Shown: positions 1 to 8,690, counted from the stretch's first letter. The stretch is DNA of 64,000 nt from Amycolatopsis sulphurea (GCF_002564045.1 NZ_PDJK01000002.1:3038001-3102000); one strand, 5' to 3'. Numbers and translations: made by a program. Notes: a model not told the origin generated them from the letters alone.

Positions 1-22
1 AGCCGAATCTACCAGGTGGGTG

Positions 23-499
23 TCAGCCTCCGCGTCCAGGGCGTCGCGCGGGCTGGTCCGCCCGTGGCCGGTCCGGCGGCGGGTAGTCCCGCGCCGAGGG
101 CCAGTTCAGCTCCCCGGACAGCCGTGGTTCCGGGTCCGGCAGCGGATATCCGCCGGAGTCCTGCGGCTGGTACGGCTCGTCCGGATCGACGTCCGGGTAG
201 TCGTTGTAGACGCGTTCGGGCTCGTCGTCGTGGTACTCGTAATGCTCGTAATGGTGGTCTGCGCGGTGGTCGTCGTGGTGGTCGTAGTGCGCGGGTTCCG
301 CGGCAGGCGCGAAGTGCTGGGTCCGCTCGGCCTCGACCGGCGCGGGCGGCTCCGCGGGCGGGCGCGGTGGTTCCGGCTCGGCCACGGCAGCGCGCGGCCG
401 GCTTCTCGGGACCGCCTGGGTGAGCCCCCACATCACCGCCGCCCCCAGCAGAAACGAGATGAGCAGCCACAGCCAGATCTGCCCGAAGAGCCACAGCAT
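23..499 (-). CDS. small N-terminally anchored membrane protein, acidic/proline-rich tail (ArfB/ArfC-like position)
   Basis: A 158-residue protein with one hydrophobic segment at residues 2-27 (rich in L, W and F). A long soluble tail follows that is rich in Pro, Glu, Asp, His and Tyr, with many HYDHHDDH-type stretches. No enzymatic domain is visible. It starts 6 bp after the stop of the OmpA-like gene and has a GAGGTG ribosome site, so the two are almost certainly one operon. In mycobacteria the OmpA-like ArfA gene is followed by small membrane proteins ArfB and ArfC. This gene holds the same position and has the same anchor-plus-tail shape, but I cannot claim orthology from sequence. The His/Asp-rich stretch could bind metal (inference). 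Confidence 0.7.
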   Translation of the reverse strand: MLWLFGQIWLWLLISFLLGAAVMWGLTQAVPRSRPRAAVAEPEPPRPPAEPPAPVEAERTQHFAPAAEPAHYDHHDDHRADHHYEHYEYHDDEPERVYNDYPDVDPDEPYQPQDSGGYPLPDPEPRLSGELNWPSARDYPPPDRPRADQPARRPGRGG

Positions 500-505
500 T
501 CGCCA

Positions 506-1252
506 TCACCTCTGTTCCACGGCGATCTCGACGCGCCGATCGTCGTCACCTGAGCCGGAATTGCCTGGCGCACTGCTGCTGCCGATCGCGAGCAGCCGGT
601 CGGACGGCACGTCTTCGCGGGTCAGCAGCCGCACCACGGTCAATGCGCGGTTGCGGGAAAGTTTGCGCGCGGCACTGCGCCCGCCCGGACCGTCCGCGAC
701 GCGCCCGGTGATGCGGTACCGCAAGCTGTCCGGGGCATCGCGGAGCAACGGCGCGACGTCGCGTGCGGCCTTTTCGCCTTCGTCGGTCAGCTTCGCGCTG
801 TCCGGTTCGAAGGTGATCGGCGCGTCCGCGAGCCGCCGGTCGAGTTCGTCCTGGACGCCGGCGCGATCGGCCGGCGGCGCGGACGGCTCGGGCGATGTGC
901 TGGACGTGCTGGGCGGCGCGCTGCTCGGCGGGACGCTGGTGCTCGGCGCGGGTGCGGAGGTGGCCGGCCCGATCCCGCCGGACGCCTGTGCCGATTGGAC
1001 CCCGTCGACGCCTTGCACGATGCCGAGCGCGCGGCCGGCCTGTTCGGCCGGGAATCCGGCAAGCGTGGCCTGCCTGCCGGAGAACCGGACGTCGCCGTTG
1101 TGGATCCCCGCCGCGTCCAGCGCGGCCCGCGACCGGCTCGCCAGGTCGCCCTCGATACCGTCCGCCCGCAGCCACATGGTGAGCCCCGAGAGCAGTGCCG
1201 TGACCAGCACCGCGATCGGGATCAGGCGTAGCCATCCACGTGCACCGGACAT
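506..1252 (-). CDS. OmpA-family envelope protein (ArfA-like)
   Basis: A 248-residue protein with a transmembrane anchor at residues 9-28. A BON-like segment follows (residues 30-90, containing VRFSGRQATLAGFP), then a Ser/Pro/Thr linker (95-130) and a C-terminal OmpA peptidoglycan-binding domain (140-248). That last domain has the family pattern ITFEPDSAKLTDEG early and NRALTVVRLL late. OmpA-like domains bind peptidoglycan non-covalently, so the protein probably tethers the membrane to the cell wall. The anchor, BON and OmpA order matches mycobacterial ArfA (OmpATb). The downstream membrane protein gene begins 6 bp after its stop. The ATG start has no competing upstream start. Confidence 0.8.
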   Translation of the reverse strand: MSGARGWLRLIPIAVLVTALLSGLTMWLRADGIEGDLASRSRAALDAAGIHNGDVRFSGRQATLAGFPAEQAGRALGIVQGVDGVQSAQASGGIGPATSAPAPSTSVPPSSAPPSTSSTSPEPSAPPADRAGVQDELDRRLADAPITFEPDSAKLTDEGEKAARDVAPLLRDAPDSLRYRITGRVADGPGGRSAARKLSRNRALTVVRLLTREDVPSDRLLAIGSSSAPGNSGSGDDDRRVEIAVEQR

Positions 1253-1439
1253 AGCGGAACCCTATGCCGGGCAAGCTGCGTTGGCGACCTGGTGAGCGCC
1301 GCCGTTCGGGTGGCAGCCGGCGGGTTCGGCGGGTGATCTCCGTGCCGGGTGAGGGAGTGACCGGCTCCGGCTACGAAGCGTTGCCGGGCAATGGTCCAGT
1401 CCGGTGACGGTGTTCCCAGCGGCCCGCTCGCAGGGCGGG

Positions 1440-2252
1440 TCAGGACGCGGCGGCGTTGTCCCGCAACTCGATGGCCGCCGTCTCCATGGGCAGCAACGGG
1501 GACAGCTGCGGGCGCTTCGGAGACAGCCCGTCGCCCATCGACTCGCCGCGCAGCTGGCGGCGGATCCACGGCAGCAGGTGCAGCTTGGTCCAGGCGAGAT
1601 CCGAACGGCGGGAGCTGATCCAGTTCGCCGGTTCGGCGCTCGACGGGTACGGCTCGCGCCAGTCCTCGGTCACCGGGACGCCCAGCACCTCGGCGGTGAG
1701 CAGGGCGATCCGGCGATGCGCGTCCGTGGTGAAGTGCAGGCGGTCGTCGCTCCACGCGCGGCGGTCGTGCAGCGGGGCCATCGTCCACAGGTCGACCATC
1801 TTCGCGCCGTGCCGGGCCGCGATCGCCCACAGATGCGTGTTGTAGATGGCCACCTTGCCGCGGAGCACGCTCATCACCGACAGCGCCTTGGTGTCCGGGC
1901 CGTTGAAGATCACCACCGGGATCCCCGCCTCGCGCAGCGCGGCCACGCCCGCCTCCAGCCGCGCGGCGATCGCGTCCACGTCCGCGCCGGGCACGATCAC
2001 GTCGTTGCCGCCCGCGCACAGGGTGACCAGATCGGGTTTGAGCTCCAGCGCCTGCGGCAGCTGCTCGGCCATGATCTCGTCGAGCATCTTCCCGCGCAGC
2101 GCCAGGTTGGCGTACTGGAAGCCGGGCTCGCCGGCGGCCAGCATCTCGGCGAGGCGGTCGGCCCAGCCGCGGAACGTGCCGTCCGCCCGCTTGTCGTTGA
2201 GGCCTTCGGTGAAACTGTCACCGATCGCCACGTAGCTGTCGATCCCGTACAC
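1440..2252 (-). CDS. SGNH/GDSL-family hydrolase
   Basis: A 270-residue esterase/lipase-fold protein. SGNH blocks are visible: AIGDSFTEG (block I nucleophile Ser, close to the N-terminus), the Gly of the LALRGK segment, CAGGND (block III) and DRLHFTTDAH (block V catalytic Asp-His). No signal peptide is present, so it is probably cytoplasmic. The substrate cannot be read from sequence. I chose the GTG at 2252 because a strong AAAGGGGAC ribosome site precedes it and VYGIDSYVAIGDS is the normal family N-terminus. An upstream in-frame ATG would add 19 residues of non-family sequence. The gene is divergent from the DUF3159 gene. Confidence 0.85.
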   Translation of the reverse strand: MYGIDSYVAIGDSFTEGLNDKRADGTFRGWADRLAEMLAAGEPGFQYANLALRGKMLDEIMAEQLPQALELKPDLVTLCAGGNDVIVPGADVDAIAARLEAGVAALREAGIPVVIFNGPDTKALSVMSVLRGKVAIYNTHLWAIAARHGAKMVDLWTMAPLHDRRAWSDDRLHFTTDAHRRIALLTAEVLGVPVTEDWREPYPSSAEPANWISSRRSDLAWTKLHLLPWIRRQLRGESMGDGLSPKRPQLSPLLPMETAAIELRDNAAAS

Positions 2253-2290
2253 GCTGGGTCCCCTTTCCCGCCGCCACGCCCTGTCCCCGG

Positions 2291-2313
2291 TAGTCGTTGT
2301 ACACCACAACTAA
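2291..2313. promoter_or_regulatory. imperfect inverted repeat, possible operator
   Basis: GTTGT (2296-2300), a 5-bp spacer and ACAAC (2306-2310), with an outer TAGT/ACTA match on either side. It lies about 40 bp before the SGNH hydrolase start, in the 267-bp divergent region shared with the DUF3159 gene. It could be a dimeric repressor site; no regulator is identified. Confidence 0.25.
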
Positions 2314-2519
2314 CAGTGGGAAGTCCCCGTATCCTTCCTTCCGGCCACCCCTGGTTCAGTCGCAGGTCACAGTTTCTTACCCGGCAGGCCGGTTCCGCTA
2401 GTGCATTACCGCCCGTTCGAGCTGCCGGAATCACCGGAAAGCCGGACAATTCGGGCTCCGGTTGTGGCAAAGATCTCGGGTTCTGGGGACGACCACGGCG
2501 AATGCGGCAGGGTGGGAAT

Positions 2520-3668
2520 GTGACGGACGAAACCGGCGCGCCCGGGACCGAGGCGGCCGCGAACCATGCCGACGCGGCTGGACGCGGGGCGTTTCCGGGG
2601 GCCTCCGGCCCGGGCGCGGCCCCGGATCCTTCGGACACGGACGGCTCCGTCGAGGCTTCGGAGCGTGCGAATCGAGAGGTGGAAGGCGCGCACATCGGCG
2701 ACCGGGGAACCATCGGACAGGACGCCGCGACCTCCGGCGCTGTGGCCCAGAACGCCGCTACTCCGGACGCCGCCCCGGATATCCCGACCTCGGACTCCGC
2801 GACCTCGGACGCTGCCGCCCTGGAAACCGGGACCTCGGACATCGCGGCCTCGGACACCACGGTCCCCGACCTCGCCGCACCGGACGCGGCAAGGCCGGGC
2901 GCTGCAGCCCTCAACGACGCGGCCCCGGATACCGCGGCCCCGGATACCGCGACCCCGGGAACCGCAACCTCGGATACCACCTCGGGAACCACCACCTCGG
3001 GAACCGCGGACTCGGCAACCACGGCCAAGCCCGAGCGGGAGTCGCTCACGCAGATTCTCGGCGGCCGCAGAGGCGCGATCGACGCCAGCGTCCCGCCGCT
3101 GGCCTTCGTGATCGGGTGGCTGGCGACCGGACGGTCCGTCTCCTGGGGAGCGATCGTCGCGATCGGGGTCGCGGTGGTGCTCGGGGGTTACCGGGTGCTG
3201 CGGGGGGACAAGGCGCGGGCGGTGGTGGTGAGCCTCGCCGCGGTCGTGATCGCGGCGTTGATCGCCCTGCACACCGGGCGGGCGGAGGACTTCTTCCTGC
3301 TGCAGCTGCTTTCCAACGCGGCCAGCGCACTGCTGTTCGCGGCGAGCGTGGTCGTGCGATGGCCGTTGCTCGGGGTGATCGTCGGGTTGCTGCTCGGGCA
3401 GAAAACGCGGTGGCGCCGGGATCCGGCACTGCTGCGGGCCTACTCCTGGGCGAGCTGGGTGTGGGTGCTGCAGTACCTGCTGCGGGTGGTGATCTACGGG
3501 CTGCTCTGGTCCGCCGGGCAGGTGGTCGCGCTCGGGGTGGCGCGCACGGTGCTCTCCTGGCCCCTGGTCGCCGCGACGGTGGCGGTGAGTGGCTGGGTGC
3601 TGTACAAGACGTTGCCTGACGATCATCCGGGGCTACGGCCGGCCCGCGGCGAACAGCCGCGAGCCTGA
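2520..3668 (+). CDS. DUF3159 integral membrane protein with a degenerate pentapeptide-repeat N-terminal extension
   Basis: A 382-residue protein. The C-terminal 200 residues are DUF3159: they start with the family signature LGGRRGAIDASVPP, contain several transmembrane helices (GWLATG, AIGVAVVLGGY, VVSLAAVVIAALIAL, LLFAASVVV and others) and end in TLPDDHPG. Function of the family is unknown. The N-terminal 175 residues are low complexity, with a roughly five-residue period of the type A-x-D-T/A-A/T (for example DAAPDTAAPDTATPGT); this part is much longer than expected for the family. The GTG at 2520 is preceded by AGGGTGGGA. The frame stays open far upstream, but the sequence there lies antisense to the SGNH hydrolase gene. 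Alone on its strand, followed by a short gap. Confidence 0.8.
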   Translation: MTDETGAPGTEAAANHADAAGRGAFPGASGPGAAPDPSDTDGSVEASERANREVEGAHIGDRGTIGQDAATSGAVAQNAATPDAAPDIPTSDSATSDAAALETGTSDIAASDTTVPDLAAPDAARPGAAALNDAAPDTAAPDTATPGTATSDTTSGTTTSGTADSATTAKPERESLTQILGGRRGAIDASVPPLAFVIGWLATGRSVSWGAIVAIGVAVVLGGYRVLRGDKARAVVVSLAAVVIAALIALHTGRAEDFFLLQLLSNAASALLFAASVVVRWPLLGVIVGLLLGQKTRWRRDPALLRAYSWASWVWVLQYLLRVVIYGLLWSAGQVVALGVARTVLSWPLVAATVAVSGWVLYKTLPDDHPGLRPARGEQPRA

Positions 3669-3791
3669 CCGGCCCGGAACATGAGGCGGCCCCCGGCGAG
3701 GGGGGAGGGTCCGGGGGCCGGGTCCTACGTTACCCGGCGCGGAGGGGTTGAGTCGACGGTTTCGGCCCAACCGGTCGGTTTTCGGTCGCAC

Positions 3792-4751
3792 TCATCCGCG
3801 ACGGGGCCGCGGCGCGGCTTCGCCCCAGGCCGCCACAGCGGCCAGCCAAGCTGCGCCGAGTACACCATCGGAGCTGGTCAGGACGTCGAGCCCGGCCAGT
3901 CGGGCGCGAACCTGTGCCCCTACGGGGCTGTCCTCGGACAGTACGCTGCCGACGAGCACGATCGGAGTTTTTTCTTTCGGCTCCCGCGTGGCGCGCGCCG
4001 TTTCGACCAGGTGCGTGGCGGCTTCGGCCACGATTTCACTCGCAACGGGGTCCCCCGTACGGGTGGCCGCACTCACCAGCGGGGCGAACCGGGCCAGCCG
4101 TACCGGCGCTTCGGCGTTGACTCGCGTGATCAACGTCCTCGCCACCGTGAGCCGCGCCGGACCGTCCGAAGTGGTCTGGTCCATTGCGGACGGTCCGAGT
4201 GCTTCGCCCAGCACGGCCGCCGCCAGCCCGTCCGTCGGATGCCCGCGTTCCAGCGCGGTCAGTGTGGCCCGGACCGCTTCGCGGCCGAGCCAGAAGGCGG
4301 AGCCTTCGTCGCCGAGCAGCCAGCCGTGTCCGCCGGCGGTGCCGGTCATCCGCCGGGACCGGATGCGCCCGGCGATCGAACCGGTGCCCGCGACGAGCAC
4401 CGTGCCGTCCGGCGCGGAGGTCGCCGAGGCGTAGGCCACCTCGGCATCGGTGACGGTCCGGACGATTTCGCCGAGCCCGATCCGCTGCCAGGCAGCGGCG
4501 AATTCCGCGGCGACGGACGGGTCGCACAGCTTGCTCACCCCGGCCATCCCGACCACGGCGGCGGCCACGTCCCGCCGCCCGGCCAGCGCCGCGGAGATCG
4601 CCCCGGCGATGCGCGCGGCCGCCTCGGCGGGCGGGTGCGCGTGGGGATTCGCTCCACCTGCGGAGGCCGAGCCCAGTACGGCACCGGAGGCGTCGATCAC
4701 GATCGCGCGGGTCGACGTGCCACCGGCGTCCACGCCAACGACGGAACTCAC
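3792..4751 (-). CDS. N-acetylglucosamine kinase-like (BadF/BadG/BcrA/BcrD ATPase family)
   Basis: A 319-residue ASKHA-fold kinase. The N-terminal phosphate motif DAGGTSTRAIVID is present, with a second Gly-rich motif LVAGTGSIAGR near residue 120. Family members phosphorylate N-acetylglucosamine and related sugars in the cytoplasm. The ATG overlaps the stop of the upstream SIS gene by 4 bp (ATGA), indicating translational coupling. With dasR and a dre operator next to it, a role in aminosugar recycling or chitin-derived GlcNAc use is likely. The exact sugar specificity is inference. Confidence 0.82.
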   Translation of the reverse strand: MSSVVGVDAGGTSTRAIVIDASGAVLGSASAGGANPHAHPPAEAAARIAGAISAALAGRRDVAAAVVGMAGVSKLCDPSVAAEFAAAWQRIGLGEIVRTVTDAEVAYASATSAPDGTVLVAGTGSIAGRIRSRRMTGTAGGHGWLLGDEGSAFWLGREAVRATLTALERGHPTDGLAAAVLGEALGPSAMDQTTSDGPARLTVARTLITRVNAEAPVRLARFAPLVSAATRTGDPVASEIVAEAATHLVETARATREPKEKTPIVLVGSVLSEDSPVGAQVRARLAGLDVLTSSDGVLGAAWLAAVAAWGEAAPRPRRG

Positions 4752-5791
4752 CGTGTTTTGGTCACCTTCAGCAAGCCCCGTGGGCTGTCCGGGTCACCGC
4801 CGCGGGCAAGGGAAAGCCCGAGCGCGATCCGCTGAATCGGCAGCACTTCCAGCACCGGCGCCAGTTCCTCGGCGCTCGGCGCGACCGGGATGCGCAGCGC
4901 GGCGGGCACATCGTGGGCCGCGGAACCGACCGCGAGCACGTCCGCGCCCCGCTCGTTGACCGCCTCCAGCACCTCGCGCATCGCTTCGCCACCACGACCC
5001 GCGCTGGTCGCCGCGAGCACCGCGGTCTCGCCGTCGACTGCTGCGACGGGGCCGTGCAACAGGTCTGCGCCGCTGTACGCGCGGGCGGCCAGATAGCTCG
5101 TCTCGGCCAGCTTGAGCGAACCTTCGAGCGCGGTCGCGTAGGAGTAGCCGCGGCCGGTGGTCAGCACCCGATCCACGAAGCGGTACCGGTCCACCGCGCG
5201 CTGCACGCCTTCGGCTGCGCCTTCGAGGGTCTGCTGCGCCAGCTCGCCGATCCGCTCGGCCTCCTCGCCCTTGCCGCCGCGGACAGCGTCGATGAACAGG
5301 TACAGCGCGAGCAGTGTCGCAGAGTACGTCTTGGTCGCGGCCACTGCCTTTTCCACGCCGGCGCCGATGTCCACGCCGAGTTCCGCGGCCGCGCGCAGCG
5401 GTGAATCCGGGGTGTTCGTGACGGACACGGTCAGCGCGCCCTGACGCCGGGCGGTCTCGGTGATCTCGATCAGATCGGGCGAACCGCCGCTCTGGCTGAC
5501 CGTGACGAACAGCACATCGCGTAGGTCGGGACGAGCCCCGTAGAGCGTCGCGGTGGACGGGGAAACCAATCCCGCGGGAAGGCCGAGAAGTACCTCGATC
5601 AGGTATTTCGCGTACAACGCCGCGTGATCACTGGAACCGCGGGCGGCGAGGAGCGCGAACCGCGGCGGATTTTGTGAAATCTTTTCGGCTACGTCCGCTA
5701 TTCCGGCCCGCCGCTCGACGAGTCCGGCCAATACGGCAGGCTGCTCGGAGATTTCCGCGGCCATGTGCTCGCCGGGATGGTGTCGGGTCAT
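4748..5791 (-). CDS. SIS-domain aminosugar isomerase/deaminase-like protein
   Basis: A 347-residue protein with two SIS (sugar isomerase) domains, like the isomerase half of GlmS or an AgaS/NagB-II deaminase. The first domain carries LLAARGSSDHAA and FVTVSQSGGSPDLIE; the second carries VLTTGRGYSYATALEGSLKLAE. There is no glutamine amidotransferase domain, so it cannot be a full GlmS. It probably interconverts or deaminates a phosphorylated aminosugar. The ATG at 5791 has a strong GGAGAGGAAAG site. It is first in a two-gene operon with the sugar kinase and divergent from dasR. Confidence 0.82.
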   Translation of the reverse strand: MTRHHPGEHMAAEISEQPAVLAGLVERRAGIADVAEKISQNPPRFALLAARGSSDHAALYAKYLIEVLLGLPAGLVSPSTATLYGARPDLRDVLFVTVSQSGGSPDLIEITETARRQGALTVSVTNTPDSPLRAAAELGVDIGAGVEKAVAATKTYSATLLALYLFIDAVRGGKGEEAERIGELAQQTLEGAAEGVQRAVDRYRFVDRVLTTGRGYSYATALEGSLKLAETSYLAARAYSGADLLHGPVAAVDGETAVLAATSAGRGGEAMREVLEAVNERGADVLAVGSAAHDVPAALRIPVAPSAEELAPVLEVLPIQRIALGLSLARGGDPDSPRGLLKVTKTR

Positions 5792-5844
5792 CACTTTCCT
5801 CTCCGTCGGGACGAGGTGTCCCGGAAGGTCTGCGCGGCGTGCGA

Positions 5845-5860
5845 TCAGGTCTAGACCAAT
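5845..5860. promoter_or_regulatory. DasR-responsive element (dre) operator
   Basis: TCAGGTCTAGACCAAT contains the perfect 10-bp palindrome GGTCTAGACC (5848-5857). It matches 13 of 16 positions of the known streptomycete dre consensus ACTGGTCTAGACCACT. It lies between the divergent SIS and dasR genes, 54 bp before one start and 88 bp before the other, well placed to control both. The family link is established; binding here is inferred. Confidence 0.85.
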
Positions 5861-5947
5861 GTTAGCCGGGCACGGCACCCGCGGAAAAGGGTACGTTTCT
5901 TCACGGGGACGTGGCTCATTGGTGAGGCGAAACTGAGGGAGTCGGTC

Positions 5948-6703
5948 ATGCTGGAGACATCCCCCGCGGGCGAGGCGGGGACGACGACGGGAGTGCGCGG
6001 ACAGCGCGAACCCAAATACTGGGCGTTGAAGCAGCATCTGCTGGACCTGCTCGACGCGTTGCCGCCGGGTTCGCCGATCCCGACCGAGCGCGCGCTGGCC
6101 GGGGAGTTCACCGTGTCCCGCACCACCGTGCGGCAGGCGCTGGCGGACCTGACCGCGGAAGGGCGCCTGCACCGCGTGCAGGGCAAGGGCACCTTCGCCG
6201 CGGAGCCGAAACTCGCGCAGCGGCTGCAGCTGTCCTCCTACACCGAGGACATGCGCAAACAGGGCCTGAAGCCCTCGTCGAAACTGCTCGAACTGGAGGA
6301 ATTGCCGGTAGAGGGCGAACTGGCGAAACTGCTCGGGATCCGCACCGGCGCGAAGATGCTCCGGCTGCGCCGGTTGCGGCTGGCCGATGCCCAGCCGATG
6401 GCGCTGGAGACCACGCACCTGCCGCTGGGCCGGTTCCGCGGGCTGCGCAAGCACATCACCGCGGGCGGTTCGCTGTACGCGGTGCTGCGGGAGCATTACG
6501 GAGTGGAGCTGGAGCGCGCGGAGGAGACCATCGAGACCTCGCTCGCCGGTCCGCCGGAGGCCGAGATGCTCGGCTCGGACGTCGGCATGCCGGTCCTGAT
6601 GCTCACCCGGCATTCCTTCGCCACGGACGGGAAACCGGTCGAGTTCGCGCGCGCGGTCTACCGCGGCGACCGGTACAAGTTCACCACCACGCTGCTGCCG
6701 TGA
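5948..6703 (+). CDS. dasR: GntR/HutC-family transcriptional regulator DasR
   Basis: A 251-residue regulator. The winged-helix GntR domain (about residues 27-95) contains PTERALAGEFTVSRTTVRQALADL and the wing GRLHRVQGKGTF. A UTRA ligand domain follows (105-245). In streptomycetes DasR represses GlcNAc and chitin genes and releases DNA on binding aminosugar phosphates. Assignment here rests on the domains, the adjacent aminosugar genes and a dre site immediately upstream. The ATG at 5948 has a GAGGGAG site. The downstream MFS gene begins 4 bp after its stop, so the pump is probably co-transcribed and indirectly aminosugar-responsive. Confidence 0.9.
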   Translation: MLETSPAGEAGTTTGVRGQREPKYWALKQHLLDLLDALPPGSPIPTERALAGEFTVSRTTVRQALADLTAEGRLHRVQGKGTFAAEPKLAQRLQLSSYTEDMRKQGLKPSSKLLELEELPVEGELAKLLGIRTGAKMLRLRRLRLADAQPMALETTHLPLGRFRGLRKHITAGGSLYAVLREHYGVELERAEETIETSLAGPPEAEMLGSDVGMPVLMLTRHSFATDGKPVEFARAVYRGDRYKFTTTLLP

Positions 6704-6707
6704 CCGC

Positions 6708-8249
6708 GTGCCGGTGAGCGCGCCCGGGATCCGGTGGGGCACCGGCGCCGCGCGCGGAGTACTGGCCACCACCATCCTCGGCTCGGGGATGGCGATGCTC
6801 GACGGCACCATCGTGAACGTCGCGCTGCCCCGGATCGGCGAGGAGCTGGGTGCCTCGGTGGCCGGGCTGCAGTGGATCCTGGACGGGTACCTGCTCGCGC
6901 TCGCCGCGCTGATCCTGGTGGCCGGCATGCTCGGCGATCGCTACGGCCGTCGCCGGGTGTACCTGATCGGCGTGGTCTGGTTCGGGCTCGCGTCCGGGCT
7001 GTGCGCGGTGGCGCCGTCCACCGAGCTGCTGGTGGCGTTCCGGGTCCTGCAGGGCGTCGGCGGTGCCCTGCTCACGCCGGGCTCGCTGGCGATCCTGCAG
7101 TCCTCGTTCGTGCCGGCCGACCGGGCCCGCGCGATCGGTGCGTGGTCCGGGCTCGGCGGGCTGGCCGCCGCGGTCGGTCCGCTGGTCGGCGGGCTGCTCG
7201 TGCAGGCCTGGTCGTGGCGGCTGGCGTTCCTGATCAATCTGCCGCTGGCCGTCGCCGTGGTGCTGATGGCGCAGCGGTTCGTGCCGGAGTCCCGCGATCC
7301 GGCGGCCACCGGGCAGCCGGACTACCGGGCCGCGGCGATCGGCGCGCTCGGGCTCGCCGGGCTGACCGGGGCGCTGGTCGAGGCGCCGGTCCGCGGGATC
7401 GGTGACCCGGTGGTGCTGCTGGCTCTGCTGGCCGGCGTGCTTGGGCTCGGCTTGTTCGTGCTGCTGCAGCATCGGTCGGCCGAACCACTGGTGCCGCCCA
7501 TGTTGTTCCGCGACCGCACGTTCACGCTGTCCAACGCGCTGACTTTCGTGGTCTACGCGGCGCTCGGCGGCGTGATGATGTTGCTGGTGCTGCAGTTGCA
7601 GGTCTCGCTCGGGTACCCGCCGACCCTGGCCGGGCTCGCCGGGCTGCCGATCACCATCCTCATGCTGCTGCTGTCCAGCCGTTCCGGGGCGTTGGCGCAG
7701 CGGATCGGCCCGCGGGCCCAGCTGGTGGCCGGGCCGATCGTGATCGGCGCCGGGATGTTGCTGCTGACCAGGGTCGGACCGGGGTCCTCGTACGTGGGGT
7801 CGGTGCTGCCCGCGGTCGTGGTGTTCGGCCTCGGGCTGGCCACGGTGGTCGCCCCGGTGACCGCGACAGTGCTCGCCGCAGCCCCGGACCGCTACGCCGG
7901 CGTGGCCTCCGGGGTGAACAACGCGATCGCCCGATCGGGTGGGTTGCTGGCGGTGGCGGTGCTGCCCGCGGCGGCCGGGCTGACCGGGGCCGCCTACCGC
8001 GATCCGGTCGCGCTCACCGCGGGCTGGCGGACCGCGCTGGTGATCTGCGCCGTGCTCGCGGTGGCCGGCGGGCTGATCGCGCTGGGCATCCACAACGGCG
8101 TGCTCGGCCGTGCGGACCAGCCGGACGAGGCGCCGCACCCGGACGACAGCCCGCACCCGGGCGAATGCCTGCACTGCGGGGTCGAAGGCCCGCCGACGCA
8201 TGTCCACCCGGGCCACTCCACGACGCCCGGCGGGTCACATGGGCGGTGA
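6708..8249 (+). CDS. MFS transporter, DHA2 (14-TM) drug/proton antiporter family, with His/Cys-rich tail
   Basis: A 513-residue exporter with about 14 hydrophobic segments. DHA2 signatures are visible: LDGTIVNVALP in helix 1, GDRYGRRRVY in loop 2-3, and the antiporter motif C region GALLTPGSLAIL. The last 40 residues are cytoplasmic and unusual, with repeated HPDD/HPGE units, CLHC, and HVHPGHSTTPGGSHGR. This resembles a metal-binding tail and is absent from standard DHA2 proteins. It starts with GTG 4 bp after dasR; a second GTG two codons later is possible. The substrate is unknown. A minisatellite follows. Confidence 0.88.
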   Translation: MPVSAPGIRWGTGAARGVLATTILGSGMAMLDGTIVNVALPRIGEELGASVAGLQWILDGYLLALAALILVAGMLGDRYGRRRVYLIGVVWFGLASGLCAVAPSTELLVAFRVLQGVGGALLTPGSLAILQSSFVPADRARAIGAWSGLGGLAAAVGPLVGGLLVQAWSWRLAFLINLPLAVAVVLMAQRFVPESRDPAATGQPDYRAAAIGALGLAGLTGALVEAPVRGIGDPVVLLALLAGVLGLGLFVLLQHRSAEPLVPPMLFRDRTFTLSNALTFVVYAALGGVMMLLVLQLQVSLGYPPTLAGLAGLPITILMLLLSSRSGALAQRIGPRAQLVAGPIVIGAGMLLLTRVGPGSSYVGSVLPAVVVFGLGLATVVAPVTATVLAAAPDRYAGVASGVNNAIARSGGLLAVAVLPAAAGLTGAAYRDPVALTAGWRTALVICAVLAVAGGLIALGIHNGVLGRADQPDEAPHPDDSPHPGECLHCGVEGPPTHVHPGHSTTPGGSHGR

Positions 8250-8264
8250 GTGGCCGGGCACCGT

Positions 8265-8690
8265 TCTGGGCTCGGGATGGTGGCGGTATCGGGATGGTGA
8301 GGCGGGGTGGTGACGGGTTCGGGATGGTAGGGCGGATGGCGTGGGGATGGGGATGGCGGCTCGGGATGGTGGCGGCATCGGGATGGTGAGGCGGGGTGAT
8401 GAGGGGCTCGGGATCGCGGGGCGGGGTGGTGGCGGCATCGGGATGGTGAGGCGGGGTGGTGGCCGCATCGGGATGGTGAGGCGGGATGGTGACGGGTTTG
8501 GGTTGGCGGATCGGGATGGTGAGTCGGGATGGCGAGGGGCTCGCGATGGTGAGGCGGAATGGCGAGGGATGGGGATGGCGGATCGGGATGGCGAGGGCAT
8601 CGGGATGGTAGGGCGGGATGGCGAGGGCATCGGGGGATCGGGATGGTGATGGGATGGGGATGGCGAGGGACGGCGATGGCGATGGCGATG
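8265..8690. repeat. degenerate G-rich minisatellite, unit about 30 bp
   Basis: Tandem imperfect copies of a unit made of ATCGGGATGGTGAGGCGG plus GGTGGTGGC. The best-conserved copies begin near 8369, 8428 and 8458, with progressively degraded 15-bp half units on both sides. GGGATGG is present in almost every half unit. It starts about 20 bp after the MFS stop and is not translated. Copy number is likely variable between strains. Confidence 0.8.

Noticed and set aside
1404..2519. Long open frame running upstream of the DUF3159 start
   Set aside because: It is antisense to the SGNH hydrolase gene and contains no family sequence; the real start has a good ribosome site at 2520.
1997..3049. 350-codon minus-strand frame with Val/Ala/Ser repeats
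   Set aside because: Mirror image of the 15-bp repeats in the DUF3159 gene; overlaps two real genes and has no domain.
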